A stretch of 31,025 bases of DNA, taken from a virus. Within the stretch, counting starts at the first letter, position 1. Each line of letters starts with the position of its first letter. A program made the position numbers and the translations under genes. Below are positions 7,376 to 14,929 of this stretch, in pieces. The notes under the pieces were generated by a model, which saw nothing but the letters and a program-made list of their open reading frames with translations, was not told the DNA's origin and did no database searches. The stretch is from IMG/VR virus record IMGVR_UViG_3300042154_003393, positions 1 through 31,025 of that record; one strand, 5' to 3'.

Positions 7376-7975
7376 ATGGACATAAGCAAACTTAAAGGGC
7401 ATATCCCTGATGCTGTTATTACACAGCTACCAGACACAATTGCTAAATTTGAATTAAACACTCCACTTCGTTTAGCACATTTTCTTGCTCAAGCAGGCCA
7501 CGAATCCGGTGGATTTAAAGCAGTTAACGAAAATTTAAATTACGGAGCAAAAGGTCTATTGAGTATATTCAAGAAGTATTTCCCAACAGAAGAAAAAGCT
7601 AAATTGTATGAGCGCAAGCCAGAAAAAATTGCTAATCTAGTTTATGGAGCTAGAATGGGTAATGGCCCTGAAGCTTCTGGAGAGGGTTATAGATTTCGTG
7701 GCAGAGGCTATATTCAATTAACCGGAAAAGATAATTATAAAGCATTCGATGCAGTAGTAGCCGAATCAATCATTGATAATCCAGATTTAGTTGCAACAAA
7801 GTATCCTCTACTTTCTGCTGCATGGTTTTTCCATAAAAATGGTCTTCATAAAATTGCAGATCAAGGTGCTACAGATGCTGTAGTTACTTCAGTTACCAAA
7901 AGAGTAAATGGTGGTACCATAGGTCTTCCTGACAGAATCAAGCATTTCAAAGAGTATTATAGCTTATTGAAGTAG
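7376..7975 (+). CDS. GH19 (chitinase-type) endolysin
   Basis: A 199-residue lysozyme-like peptidoglycan hydrolase of glycoside hydrolase family 19. The catalytic glutamates are probably E43 in GHESGGF and E52 in NENLNYGAKG, nine residues apart as in loop-less GH19 enzymes. The substrate-cleft motif FRGRGYIQLTGKDNY follows at about 107-121. There is no signal peptide, so export to the murein would depend on a holin, consistent with the small membrane proteins directly downstream. It starts a probable lysis cassette extending to about 10818. The upstream gap ends in TATTTATATACT right before the ATG. Confidence 0.93.
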   Translation: MDISKLKGHIPDAVITQLPDTIAKFELNTPLRLAHFLAQAGHESGGFKAVNENLNYGAKGLLSIFKKYFPTEEKAKLYERKPEKIANLVYGARMGNGPEASGEGYRFRGRGYIQLTGKDNYKAFDAVVAESIIDNPDLVATKYPLLSAAWFFHKNGLHKIADQGATDAVVTSVTKRVNGGTIGLPDRIKHFKEYYSLLK

Positions 7976-8021
7976 TTTAGTTTCATAATGGTTGTACATT
8001 TATTAATTAAAAGTATAACAA

Positions 8022-8297
8022 GTGAAATCAAAACAATCTTTTTTTATCAAGTTGTTTAAAGACAACAATGATATTAATGAAAAGTCTGTAGTAGGCTTTT
8101 TAGCTTTCGTAATGATGGTAGGATTTGCATTAGCAGATATTGTAACCGGATATTTAGGTAAGCCATTAGTAATTAATGATTTTATATTCGATGCATTCAT
8201 GTGGTTAGTATTAGGATGCTTTGGTATAGCTTCAATTGATAAGTTTGTAAATAAAAAAGCTGGAGCTAAAGAAGAGCCGGTAGAGGAGGAGTTATAA
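8022..8297 (+). CDS. putative holin (two-helix membrane protein)
   Basis: A 91-residue protein directly after the endolysin. A charged N terminus (FKDNNDINEKS) precedes two membrane helices (about 25-45 and 55-75), then a basic/acidic tail ending KEEPVEEEL. This class II-holin-like layout, plus position, suggests the pore that releases the endolysin. The start codon is GTG at 8022; no better ATG is available. The stop overlaps the next start (TAATG). Several other holin-like proteins occur in this window, so which one triggers lysis cannot be decided from sequence. Confidence 0.6.
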   Translation: MKSKQSFFIKLFKDNNDINEKSVVGFLAFVMMVGFALADIVTGYLGKPLVINDFIFDAFMWLVLGCFGIASIDKFVNKKAGAKEEPVEEEL

Positions 8298-8422
8298 TGG
8301 CAAAAAAATCACCGAAACCAAGACCTATGAAGTCTAGAAGGAACGGCCTTAAAGATCGTAAATTAATTGATCAAAATATAAAGGTTATAAAAAATATAGA
8401 AAACCATATAAAAAAAGATTAA
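8297..8422 (+). CDS. very small basic protein (41 aa)
   Basis: A short gene, read directly. ATG 8297 overlaps the previous stop (TAATG), and its own stop overlaps the next start (TAATG). The 41-residue product is extremely Lys/Arg-rich (MAKKSPKPRPMKSRRNG), with a helical second half. It has no hydrophobic segment. The perfect TAATG junctions at both ends support translation. Function unknown; nucleic-acid or membrane-surface binding is possible from charge alone. Confidence 0.5.
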   Translation: MAKKSPKPRPMKSRRNGLKDRKLIDQNIKVIKNIENHIKKD

Positions 8423-8691
8423 TGAAAAACGTAGTATCAAAACTAATTCCTTTAATAACTAAATTTAAAGGTAAAAAGAAAATTGTAATCATCTTATCAG
8501 TAGTAGCAATTGCCGCTGGAATATTTGCTGTTCAAAAAGGATATATTGCTGAAGAATCATTGAATTTTGAAGCAATTATTAATGTTGTAAGCGATGCTTT
8601 TCCAGATACTCCTATTAATAGTGTAATTGTTCCTGTAGAGCCTATAGATACTTTAGCTATTGAAGTTGTAGATACTGTAGTAACTCAATAA
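8422..8691 (+). CDS. small membrane protein in lysis cassette
   Basis: An 89-residue protein. A basic N-terminal segment (KFKGKKK) leads into one membrane helix (about 21-39, IVIILSVVAIAAGIFAVQ), followed by an acidic, Pro/Val/Thr-rich extracytoplasmic-type tail. N-in topology is suggested by the positive charges. It is linked by overlap to the gene before it and ends right at the start of the PAS protein. Possible holin/antiholin or spanin-like accessory; unrecognised. Confidence 0.55.
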   Translation: MKNVVSKLIPLITKFKGKKKIVIILSVVAIAAGIFAVQKGYIAEESLNFEAIINVVSDAFPDTPINSVIVPVEPIDTLAIEVVDTVVTQ

Positions 8692-9807
8692 ATGAAAAAT
8701 CTATCTAAAGAAGAATTACTAAGTAGGCTTGAAGCGATTAATCGTAGCAATGCTATCATCTATTTTGACCTAACTGGAAAAATTTTAGGTGTTAATGCAA
8801 TATTTTTAGAAGCAATGGGATATGGTGCAGATGAGCATGCAGAACTTATTGGTAAGCACCATAGTATTTTTGTATGTGAAGATTATGCAAGATCATTGGA
8901 ATATGAAAAGTTCTGGGATATATTAAGAAGTGGTAAATACTATCAAGGAGAATTTGAAAGAAGGAAAAGAGACGGTAGTCTTATCAACTTACAAGCAACA
9001 TACAATCCTATTTACGATGAGAGTGGTACAATTACTAAAGTAATGAAAGTTGCTACTGACATTACTATGATTGTAAATAGTAAAAAACAGATAGACGCAA
9101 TTAATAAGAGTACTGCAACTATTACTTTTGATATTAATGGTTTTATTGTAGATGCTAATTCTGTGTTTTTAGAAACCATGGGATATAGATCAAATGAAAA
9201 AAGCCAAGTGATAGGAAAGCATCATAGTATTTTTGTAACTTATGAGTATTCAAAATCAGATGAGTATAGTAAGTTTTGGAAATCCTTAAAAAGCGGCAAG
9301 TTTTTTGACGGAATATTTGAAAGAAAAAAAGTGGATGGCTCTACTATCTATTTACAAGCCACCTATAATCCAGTCTTTGACAGCAAAGGAAATGTTACAA
9401 ATGTAATCAAAATTGCTACTGATGTTACTGAAGCTGTCAATAGTAAAAACAAGATAGATGCCCTATCAAAAGATTTACAAATTGAATTGGATAACTCTAA
9501 AAAACTGAAAGACGCAATTGAAATAGAAAAAAATGCTGCGTTAAATGATTTAGATGTGGTAATGAAAAAAAGTCAATCCGAGTTAATTAAGGTGATTGTA
9601 AAAGTTGCATTAGCAGTTATTATTGGCGTAGGTGTTGTAACAACTACATTGTATTGGATGGCAATGCTTACTGGTAAGGATACACAGATTATTGGCTCTA
9701 CTTGGAGTAACATGTTTAGTGTATTATTGACAAATGCGTTTTCAATAGTTGGAACAATTATGGGTATAAAATACGCCACTCAAGAAGGTAGTAAAAATCA
9801 AAAATAA
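8692..9807 (+). CDS. tandem PAS-domain protein with two-helix membrane tail
   Basis: A 371-residue protein. Two PAS domains lie at about 15-125 and 134-245. They are recent-looking duplicates, each with IGKHHSIF (53 and 174, a 121-residue period), a FW-x-LxSGK segment, ATYNP and K-x-ATD-T endings. This subtype is known from PAS modules at the front of methyl-accepting chemotaxis proteins. A coiled coil follows (about 250-298), then two membrane helices (about 300-325 and 340-360) and a short Lys-rich tail. No kinase, GGDEF or chemotaxis signalling domain is present. The membrane tail resembles the neighbouring holin-like proteins in size and layout. It sits inside the lysis cassette, which suggests a redox, oxygen, light or ligand input to a membrane lesion or to superinfection sensing; that is inference. 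The cofactor is unknown. Confidence 0.85.
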   Translation: MKNLSKEELLSRLEAINRSNAIIYFDLTGKILGVNAIFLEAMGYGADEHAELIGKHHSIFVCEDYARSLEYEKFWDILRSGKYYQGEFERRKRDGSLINLQATYNPIYDESGTITKVMKVATDITMIVNSKKQIDAINKSTATITFDINGFIVDANSVFLETMGYRSNEKSQVIGKHHSIFVTYEYSKSDEYSKFWKSLKSGKFFDGIFERKKVDGSTIYLQATYNPVFDSKGNVTNVIKIATDVTEAVNSKNKIDALSKDLQIELDNSKKLKDAIEIEKNAALNDLDVVMKKSQSELIKVIVKVALAVIIGVGVVTTTLYWMAMLTGKDTQIIGSTWSNMFSVLLTNAFSIVGTIMGIKYATQEGSKNQK

Positions 9808-9808
9808 C

Positions 9809-10111
9809 ATGGCACCAAAAAAAACAGCGGTAGAATCATTGGCAGGAACAATTAAACCTCCAATCTCATTTAAAGAATTTAGCAAAGATCCTGTTAAAGG
9901 ATTATTATTTATTGTATTAATTGCAATTGGATATCTTTATGTTGATATTAAATTATCAAATAAAGAAATAGTAACTAAACAAGACGCTAAAATTGTAGTA
10001 TTAGAAACCAAAGTTGATATATTATCAAATCAACTTCGTAGATCTGATAGCGCTTTAGCTTCTGCTGTTTCTAAAATTACATTGTTACAAGAATTAGGTA
10101 AAATTAAATAA
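9809..10111 (+). CDS. putative inner-membrane spanin (i-spanin-like)
   Basis: A 100-residue protein. A cytoplasmic N terminus (about 30 residues) precedes one membrane helix (about 30-48, GLLFIVLIAIGYLYV) and a periplasmic-type coiled coil (about 50-98, with TKQDAKIVVLETKVDILSNQLRR). This is the i-spanin architecture, and the very next gene (1-nt gap) encodes an outer-membrane lipoprotein. In Gram-negative phages such pairs fuse the inner and outer membranes at the end of lysis. Assignment rests on topology and gene order only, because spanins share little sequence. Confidence 0.55.
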   Translation: MAPKKTAVESLAGTIKPPISFKEFSKDPVKGLLFIVLIAIGYLYVDIKLSNKEIVTKQDAKIVVLETKVDILSNQLRRSDSALASAVSKITLLQELGKIK

Positions 10112-10112
10112 T

Positions 10113-10514
10113 ATGAAAAAATTATTACTATTATCTTTTTTATTTTTATTTAGTTGTAAAAACCAAGATCAAGAGGTTATAACTAAACAAATGATAGAAG
10201 TAGATAATATACTTGAAAGTAGCCAAAAACACTTTGATACAGCAGTTCTAGTTTACCACCAATCAGATTCAACTGCTAAAGAACAAGTAGTTAAAATAGT
10301 TAAAGAAATAAGCTATTTAAATACTGAAGTTGAAAAATATAAAGAAGTATTAAGTAAACAAACAATAGCTACTGAAAAAATTGTATATAAAATAGATACT
10401 GTTTATATTGAGACTAAAAAGAATTTTTGGGGTAAAGAAAAAACAAATACTACTATAAAATCTGATAGTGTAATCACTGAAAAAATAGATACAAGTCAAA
10501 ACCAATTAAAATAA
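10113..10514 (+). CDS. lipoprotein, putative o-spanin
   Basis: A 133-residue lipoprotein. The signal peptide ends in the lipobox LFSC with lipidated Cys15. The mature part is helical and charged in the middle (about 20-95), then Thr/Ser-rich. It follows the i-spanin-like gene by 1 nt. A lipoprotein partner in this position fits a two-component spanin. At 118 mature residues it is longer than typical o-spanins, and it lacks the Pro-rich character of lambda Rz1, so another periplasmic role is possible. Confidence 0.55.
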   Translation: MKKLLLLSFLFLFSCKNQDQEVITKQMIEVDNILESSQKHFDTAVLVYHQSDSTAKEQVVKIVKEISYLNTEVEKYKEVLSKQTIATEKIVYKIDTVYIETKKNFWGKEKTNTTIKSDSVITEKIDTSQNQLK

Positions 10515-10518
10515 AGTT

Positions 10519-10818
10519 ATGTTTTCAGAAGGTGGATTAACAATGATTCTAGGGATATTTGCGGCTTTAGGGTTTATAATGATGTCTGTTTATTTTACGT
10601 ATAAACTATTTGCACAAAATACTCAAGAAATATTAGTTAGATTTATATTAATGATATTTACTGCTTTAGTTGCTTTATTTATTGTTGATAAAACTATAGC
10701 TTGGAAAATTAATTTAATATCTCCTGAGCAAAATAAAGAGTTATTTGATCTAATAAAGACGCTAGTACTAATGATCTTTAGTTATTATTTTGGCACTAAG
10801 GAGAAAAGCAGTAAGTAA
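10519..10818 (+). CDS. holin-like membrane protein
   Basis: A 99-residue protein with three likely membrane helices (about 7-30, 40-62 and 78-92). It ends LIKTLVLMIFSYYFGTKEKSSK, in which a last hydrophobic helix runs into a short Lys-rich tail, a pattern common in phage holins. It ends the lysis-type operon, with a 4-nt gap from the lipoprotein and about 60 nt before the TonB receptor. It could be the holin, with the 8022 product an antiholin or pinholin, or the reverse. Confidence 0.6.
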   Translation: MFSEGGLTMILGIFAALGFIMMSVYFTYKLFAQNTQEILVRFILMIFTALVALFIVDKTIAWKINLISPEQNKELFDLIKTLVLMIFSYYFGTKEKSSK

Positions 10819-10841
10819 TAATTAATAATTTAGTAATATTA

Positions 10842-10874
10842 AGATATCATTTGGAATAAATTTCCAAAATATCT
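10842..10874 (+). repeat. imperfect inverted repeat upstream of TonB receptor
   Basis: The two arms AGATAT-(CA)-TTTGGAA and TTTCCAAAATATCT can pair as 6 bp plus 7 bp with a 2-nt bulge around a short AT loop. It lies 6 nt before the ATG of the TonB-receptor gene and about 25 nt after the preceding stop. It may be an operator, an RNA hairpin controlling translation, or a weak terminator without a T run. The sequence also contains TATCATTTG, one base from the Bacteroidota -7 box. Confidence 0.45.
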
Positions 10875-10880
10875 ATTTAT

Positions 10881-13130
10881 ATGAAATTAAAAACGTTATT
10901 ATTTTTACTATTCCCGGTTCTGTCATTTTCTCAAGACACAATTTTTAATCAAAAACTAGACAATATTACAATTCGTTCTGTACAAAAGAAAGAATCCAAT
11001 ATTGCCGTTGTTAATAGTATCAGAAATAGTTCTGTTATATCTGATGGTCTTTCTATTGAATTTATAAAAAAGACTCCTGACCGTAGTGTAGGTGACGCAC
11101 TCAAAAGAGTTAATGGTGTTACTATACAGAACGATAAATTTGTATTGGTTAGAGGTTTAGCAGACAGATATAACTCTGCTATGTTGAATAAAACCATTTT
11201 ACCTTCAACAGAACCTGATCGTAGAGCATTCTCATTTGATATTATTCCCTCAGGACTTATAGATAATATCATAGTAGCAAAGTCAGCTACAGCTAATTTA
11301 CCCGGTGATTTTGCAGGAGGTATTGTTCAAATAACTACAAAAGATGTGTCCAATGATTTTTTCTCATTAGGCCTCGGAATGAACTACGGGGCCGTATCAA
11401 CTTCCCAAAATTTCAAATTGGTGGATTATACGACCGTCCCCACTCAATTTCCATCCACATACACTTACCGCGTAAGCACAAACACAGAGAAAAGGAATTA
11501 TACAAGCCTTATAAAGTCTCCAGACGCCAAACAATTTAAATCCATTCCTAACTTAAATGGATCAATGTCTTTTGGTTTAAAAAGAAATAAGTGGAACTTT
11601 TTATTTAGTTCAACAACAAGAAATACATTCCAATTAAACTACATTGATAGACAAGATTATCAATCTTCAACTGAATTAGCTTACAAATATAAAGATACTT
11701 CATTTAGTAAGGTGCAATTATTAAATGCACTAACTAATATTACTTATACAGGAAAGAATAAGTATAGTTGGAAAACATTATTTAATCATCAAGTTGAACA
11801 AACGTATTTAACTCGTAATGGTGAAAATTATGATAATGTTCAAGATGTAAGAAGTACAGCATCTAACAATATAATTAAAACATTGATCAATTCACAATTT
11901 GATGGCAAGATTAAAACTTTTGATTTTAATGTAGGATATAACTTAATGATAAGAAAACAACCAGACTATAGAATTAATCCAATAACTAAATCATTAGGTG
12001 TTAATGAACCTTATGCAACAGCATGGAGAGATACTTATCGTTTCTGGAGTGATATGGATGAAAATGGTTTAAATGCTAGTGTGAATAAACAACTAGGTAA
12101 TTTTAAAATGGGTTCAAGCTATATTAAAAAATATAGAACTTTCAAAGCTAGAATCTTTAGATATACTTCTATAGACATGTTAGATGAAATTACTAACAAC
12201 ACAGACAAGTATTCAGCAGATTTTGATTTAGCGAGTGCGTATGCTTTATATGAAGGCGAGTTAAATGGTTGGAAAGTAAATGCAGGTTTAAGAACAGAAT
12301 ATAATTTGTTTAATGTTAATACTGCAGATTTTAGTGGACAAAAAGTTGATGTAAATAGGAAGTACTTAGACTTTTTACCGTCGGTAAACTTTTCTTATGA
12401 ATGGGATAAATTCAAATATAGAATATCTGCTAGTAAAACATTAGCAAGACCTGAATTTAGAGAAGTGGCTAATTTTGCTTATTATGATTTTGTACGTAAT
12501 GCTCAATTATTGGGTAATACTAATTTAGAAAAAACAGATATATACAATATTGATATTAAATTAGAATACTATCCTAAACAAGGTGAAAATATATCTGCCG
12601 CTTTCTTTATTAAAGACTTTAAAAAGCCAATTGAACAAATAGTAGCAGATGGATCTGTACCATCAAACCTATTATTAACTTACTTGAACCCAGATCAAGC
12701 ATTAGTTGCTGGATTTGAAATAGAATTTCGTAAAAAAATAACTAATTGGTTAGATGCTTATACTAATACTTCTATAGTTAAATCTGAAGTTATTGTTAAT
12801 GGAAGAAAAAGACAATTACAAGGACAATCTAATTATGTTGTAAATGGTGGATTGAATTTACATAAAGGAAAAAATACGTTTAACATTTCTTATAACAGAG
12901 TTGGAGATAGAATATCTGCGGTAGGTTTTCAAGGATACGATGATATATTTGAAAACTCTAGAGATGTTATAGATTTAGTATTCTTACGTAAAGTAGGTAA
13001 AGGAGAAATAAAATTAGCAGTAGGTGATATACTTGCCCAACCATCTGTTTATTATCAAAAATCAAGAGGCAATTTAATTAAAACAAATAACGAACAATCA
13101 ATTTCATTAACATTTAATTTGAATTTATGA
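10881..13130 (+). CDS. TonB-dependent outer-membrane receptor
   Basis: A 749-residue protein. The signal peptide ends VLSFSQ (about residue 18). A plug domain spans about 35-155, with characteristic segments TPDRSVGDALKRVNGV, VLVRGLADRYNSAML, PSGLIDNIIVAKS and LPGDFAGGIVQITTKD. The rest is an alternating aromatic beta barrel ending in SLTFNLNL. Such receptors import scarce nutrients (metal chelates, vitamins, glycans, phosphorus compounds) across the outer membrane, powered by host TonB-ExbBD. Many Bacteroidota homologues carry an extra N-terminal CarboxypepD_reg-like domain; it is absent here. The gene overlaps the next lipoprotein by 4 nt. Substrate unknown. A TonB receptor on a phage-like genome is unexpected; it could feed the infected cell, mask the receptor or exclude other phages. 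Confidence 0.93.
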   Translation: MKLKTLLFLLFPVLSFSQDTIFNQKLDNITIRSVQKKESNIAVVNSIRNSSVISDGLSIEFIKKTPDRSVGDALKRVNGVTIQNDKFVLVRGLADRYNSAMLNKTILPSTEPDRRAFSFDIIPSGLIDNIIVAKSATANLPGDFAGGIVQITTKDVSNDFFSLGLGMNYGAVSTSQNFKLVDYTTVPTQFPSTYTYRVSTNTEKRNYTSLIKSPDAKQFKSIPNLNGSMSFGLKRNKWNFLFSSTTRNTFQLNYIDRQDYQSSTELAYKYKDTSFSKVQLLNALTNITYTGKNKYSWKTLFNHQVEQTYLTRNGENYDNVQDVRSTASNNIIKTLINSQFDGKIKTFDFNVGYNLMIRKQPDYRINPITKSLGVNEPYATAWRDTYRFWSDMDENGLNASVNKQLGNFKMGSSYIKKYRTFKARIFRYTSIDMLDEITNNTDKYSADFDLASAYALYEGELNGWKVNAGLRTEYNLFNVNTADFSGQKVDVNRKYLDFLPSVNFSYEWDKFKYRISASKTLARPEFREVANFAYYDFVRNAQLLGNTNLEKTDIYNIDIKLEYYPKQGENISAAFFIKDFKKPIEQIVADGSVPSNLLLTYLNPDQALVAGFEIEFRKKITNWLDAYTNTSIVKSEVIVNGRKRQLQGQSNYVVNGGLNLHKGKNTFNISYNRVGDRISAVGFQGYDDIFENSRDVIDLVFLRKVGKGEIKLAVGDILAQPSVYYQKSRGNLIKTNNEQSISLTFNLNL

Positions 13131-14317
13131 AAAAGCTAATTTTATTTTTAGTAATTATCGGTTTATTTGCTTGTAAAAAAGAACCTATAGATCCACCTAT
13201 AAATGTACCTACTGACAAAACAATTACGGGTAACATTACAATAACTACAACTCTTACTTCTGACAAAGAATGGACTCTAAGAGGATACGTTTATGTTAAA
13301 GAAGGTGCTACATTAATTATTCAAGCAGGAACTGTAATTAAAAGTGATATTGCAGAAAAAGGTGCTTTATGTATCGAAAGAGGTGCAAAGATTATTGCAG
13401 AAGGAACAGCAACAAAACCAATCATTTTTACCTCAGGAAAAATCGCCGGCGAGAGGTCTCCTGGTGACTGGGGTGGAATTGTAATATTAGGCAAAGCAAA
13501 AACTAATCGTTCATCAGAACCAACTATTGAAGGTGGTATTGGTCGTCCATTTGGTGGTAATGATGATGGAGACAACAGTGGTATTTTGAAGTATGTTCGT
13601 ATTGAATATGCAGGAATTGCCGCATTACCTAACTCAGAAATTAATGCACTTACTTTAGGTGGTGTAGGTTCTGGTACTATAATTGAAAATGTACAAACAA
13701 TCTATGCTAACGATGATGCATTTGAATTCTTTGGCGGAACTGTTTCTCCAAAAAATCTTTATGCGTATGCTACAGCAGATGATGACTTTGACTTTGATTT
13801 TGGTTACACTGGAACTGTAACAAATGGTATTGCAAAACGTGATCCTTTGTTTGTAGACAACGGTGACGCAGGTAATGGTGTAGAATGTGATAATGATGGT
13901 GTGGGCTCACTGGCACAACCATTTACGCATCCTAAATTAATTGGAATGGTATTAGTTGGACCTAATAATCAAACCGCATTAGCGAACCACAATCTAGGTT
14001 TAAGGTTTAGAAGAGCTACACAATTTACAGTAAAGAATAGTGCTATCTACGGTTGGATAAAAGGTGGATTAAGTTTAGAAAGTAATGAAACAGCTCAAGC
14101 AATAAAAGACGGTGTATCTATATTTGAAAATAATTCAGTAGGTGCATTCAATCCAACTCAAAACTTTATTAGTAAAGCAACAACAATCCTAACTAATGAT
14201 CAACTTAAAACACTAGCTTTAGGAAAAGGTAATAAAGAGATTGATGTTATTATTCCTGAATTAGCTATGCCTACTTGGATCAATGGTTGGACTAAATTTC
14301 CTAGTAAGGGACAATAA
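13127..14317 (+). CDS. TonB-receptor partner lipoprotein, beta-helix-like
   Basis: A 396-residue lipoprotein. The lipobox LFAC has lipidated Cys16, followed by KKEP, which resembles the Bacteroidota lipoprotein surface-export signal (Lys plus acidic residues after Cys). The mature part starts with Thr/Ile-rich turns (ITGNITITTTL, GYVYVKEGATLIIQAGTVIKS) typical of right-handed beta-helix or passenger-like folds, and contains Asp/Gly-rich stretches (NDDGDNSG, DDDFDFDFGYTG) that could bind metal. The start overlaps the TonB receptor stop (ATGA), so the pair is co-translated. Proteins of this look sit next to TonB receptors in Bacteroidota genomes and may capture the ligand; no ligand can be named. 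Confidence 0.75.
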   Translation: MKKLILFLVIIGLFACKKEPIDPPINVPTDKTITGNITITTTLTSDKEWTLRGYVYVKEGATLIIQAGTVIKSDIAEKGALCIERGAKIIAEGTATKPIIFTSGKIAGERSPGDWGGIVILGKAKTNRSSEPTIEGGIGRPFGGNDDGDNSGILKYVRIEYAGIAALPNSEINALTLGGVGSGTIIENVQTIYANDDAFEFFGGTVSPKNLYAYATADDDFDFDFGYTGTVTNGIAKRDPLFVDNGDAGNGVECDNDGVGSLAQPFTHPKLIGMVLVGPNNQTALANHNLGLRFRRATQFTVKNSAIYGWIKGGLSLESNETAQAIKDGVSIFENNSVGAFNPTQNFISKATTILTNDQLKTLALGKGNKEIDVIIPELAMPTWINGWTKFPSKGQ

Positions 14318-14343
14318 AAAAAGTGGTTCACTATAAAGATTAA

Positions 14344-14376
14344 TTGTATCCAATAAACAAATCTATCTTATATTTG
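14344..14376 (+). promoter_or_regulatory. Bacteroidota-type promoter (TTG-N22-TATATTTG)
   Basis: A TTG (-33 element) at 14344-14346 and TATATTTG (the -7 consensus TAnnTTTG) at 14369-14376 are separated by 22 nt, inside the known 17-23 nt range for Bacteroidota sigma-ABfr. It lies 25 nt upstream of the small lipoprotein gene at 14402. It implies that host RNA polymerase reads this gene, probably early or constitutively, and supports a Bacteroidota host. Confidence 0.75.
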
Positions 14377-14401
14377 TATTGAAACAAATCAAAATAGAAA
14401 A

Positions 14402-14608
14402 ATGAAAAAGATGGTTATCGCTATGGCAATGCTTGTTATGCTTGCCTCTTGTGGTGGTTCTGGTGAGACTCCTGCCACTGATTCACTTGTAGCTCCTGTA
14501 GATTCAGTAGTAGCTCCAGTTGACTCTGTAAATGTAGTAACTGATTCTGCTCAATTAAATGATGCAGTAGGTGCCGGTCAATCTGCACACGAGATTCCAG
14601 TAAAGTAA
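14402..14608 (+). CDS. small lipoprotein
   Basis: A 68-residue lipoprotein with lipobox MLASC (Cys17), then GGSG and an acidic, Thr/Ser/Val-rich tail containing a duplicated APVDSV unit (residues about 31-42). The first codons are less AT-rich than the rest of the window. It has its own strong promoter and is followed by a GC-rich hairpin stretch, so it is an independent unit. Short abundant lipoproteins made from early promoters can mask receptors (as T5 Llp does) or act as immunity proteins; that is only an analogy. Confidence 0.7.
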   Translation: MKKMVIAMAMLVMLASCGGSGETPATDSLVAPVDSVVAPVDSVNVVTDSAQLNDAVGAGQSAHEIPVK

Positions 14609-14614
14609 TTACTA

Positions 14615-14666
14615 TGGGCTGTCGAGGGAAACGCTCGGAACGACTACCGTTGAAACGTCTTTTTAC
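14615..14666 (+). other. GC-rich structured segment / possible weak terminator
   Basis: This non-coding stretch after the small lipoprotein gene is clearly richer in GC than its surroundings. It can form CGAG-GGAAACG-CTCG (or GTCG...CGAC). Further on, CGTT-GA-AACG is followed by TCTTTTT, resembling a short terminator. The first hairpin and this terminator could form one small RNA with the lipoprotein transcript. No known RNA family is recognised. Confidence 0.35.
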
Positions 14667-14687
14667 ATAAAATCAAATACTTATTAT

Positions 14688-14924
14688 ATGAAAGTTCTCT
14701 GTATAAATGGATATGAAGATGTGCTTACTGAAGGTGAAGTTTATACCGTAGCTCAAGTAACTGTTAGTAACAATTTTATATTAGAAGAAGTTAGTGTTCC
14801 AGAAGGATACACATCATTTAACTCTAATAGATTTGTTCCTCTTATTACAAGTGATGAAGATTCATTAGATGAAACTTTTTTAGAACACAAACCTACCGCA
14901 GTATTTTACTGTGTAGATCTTTAA
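14688..14924 (+). CDS. hypothetical small beta-rich protein (SH3-like family)
   Basis: A 78-residue protein. The N-terminal pattern KVLCINGYEDVLTEGEVYTV...NNFILEEV...SFNSNRFVPL matches a widespread family of small phage and bacterial proteins with an SH3-like barrel (KVxCIN, LTEGxxYxV, SRFVPL), followed by an acidic tail. No role is known. It lies just before the tmRNA gene; the ATG follows ACTTATTAT. Confidence 0.6.
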   Translation: MKVLCINGYEDVLTEGEVYTVAQVTVSNNFILEEVSVPEGYTSFNSNRFVPLITSDEDSLDETFLEHKPTAVFYCVDL

Positions 14925-14929
14925 AATAT

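Noticed and set aside
8692-9807. Histidine kinase or chemotaxis receptor
   Set aside because: No H-box, ATPase, HAMP or MCP signalling region follows the PAS domains.
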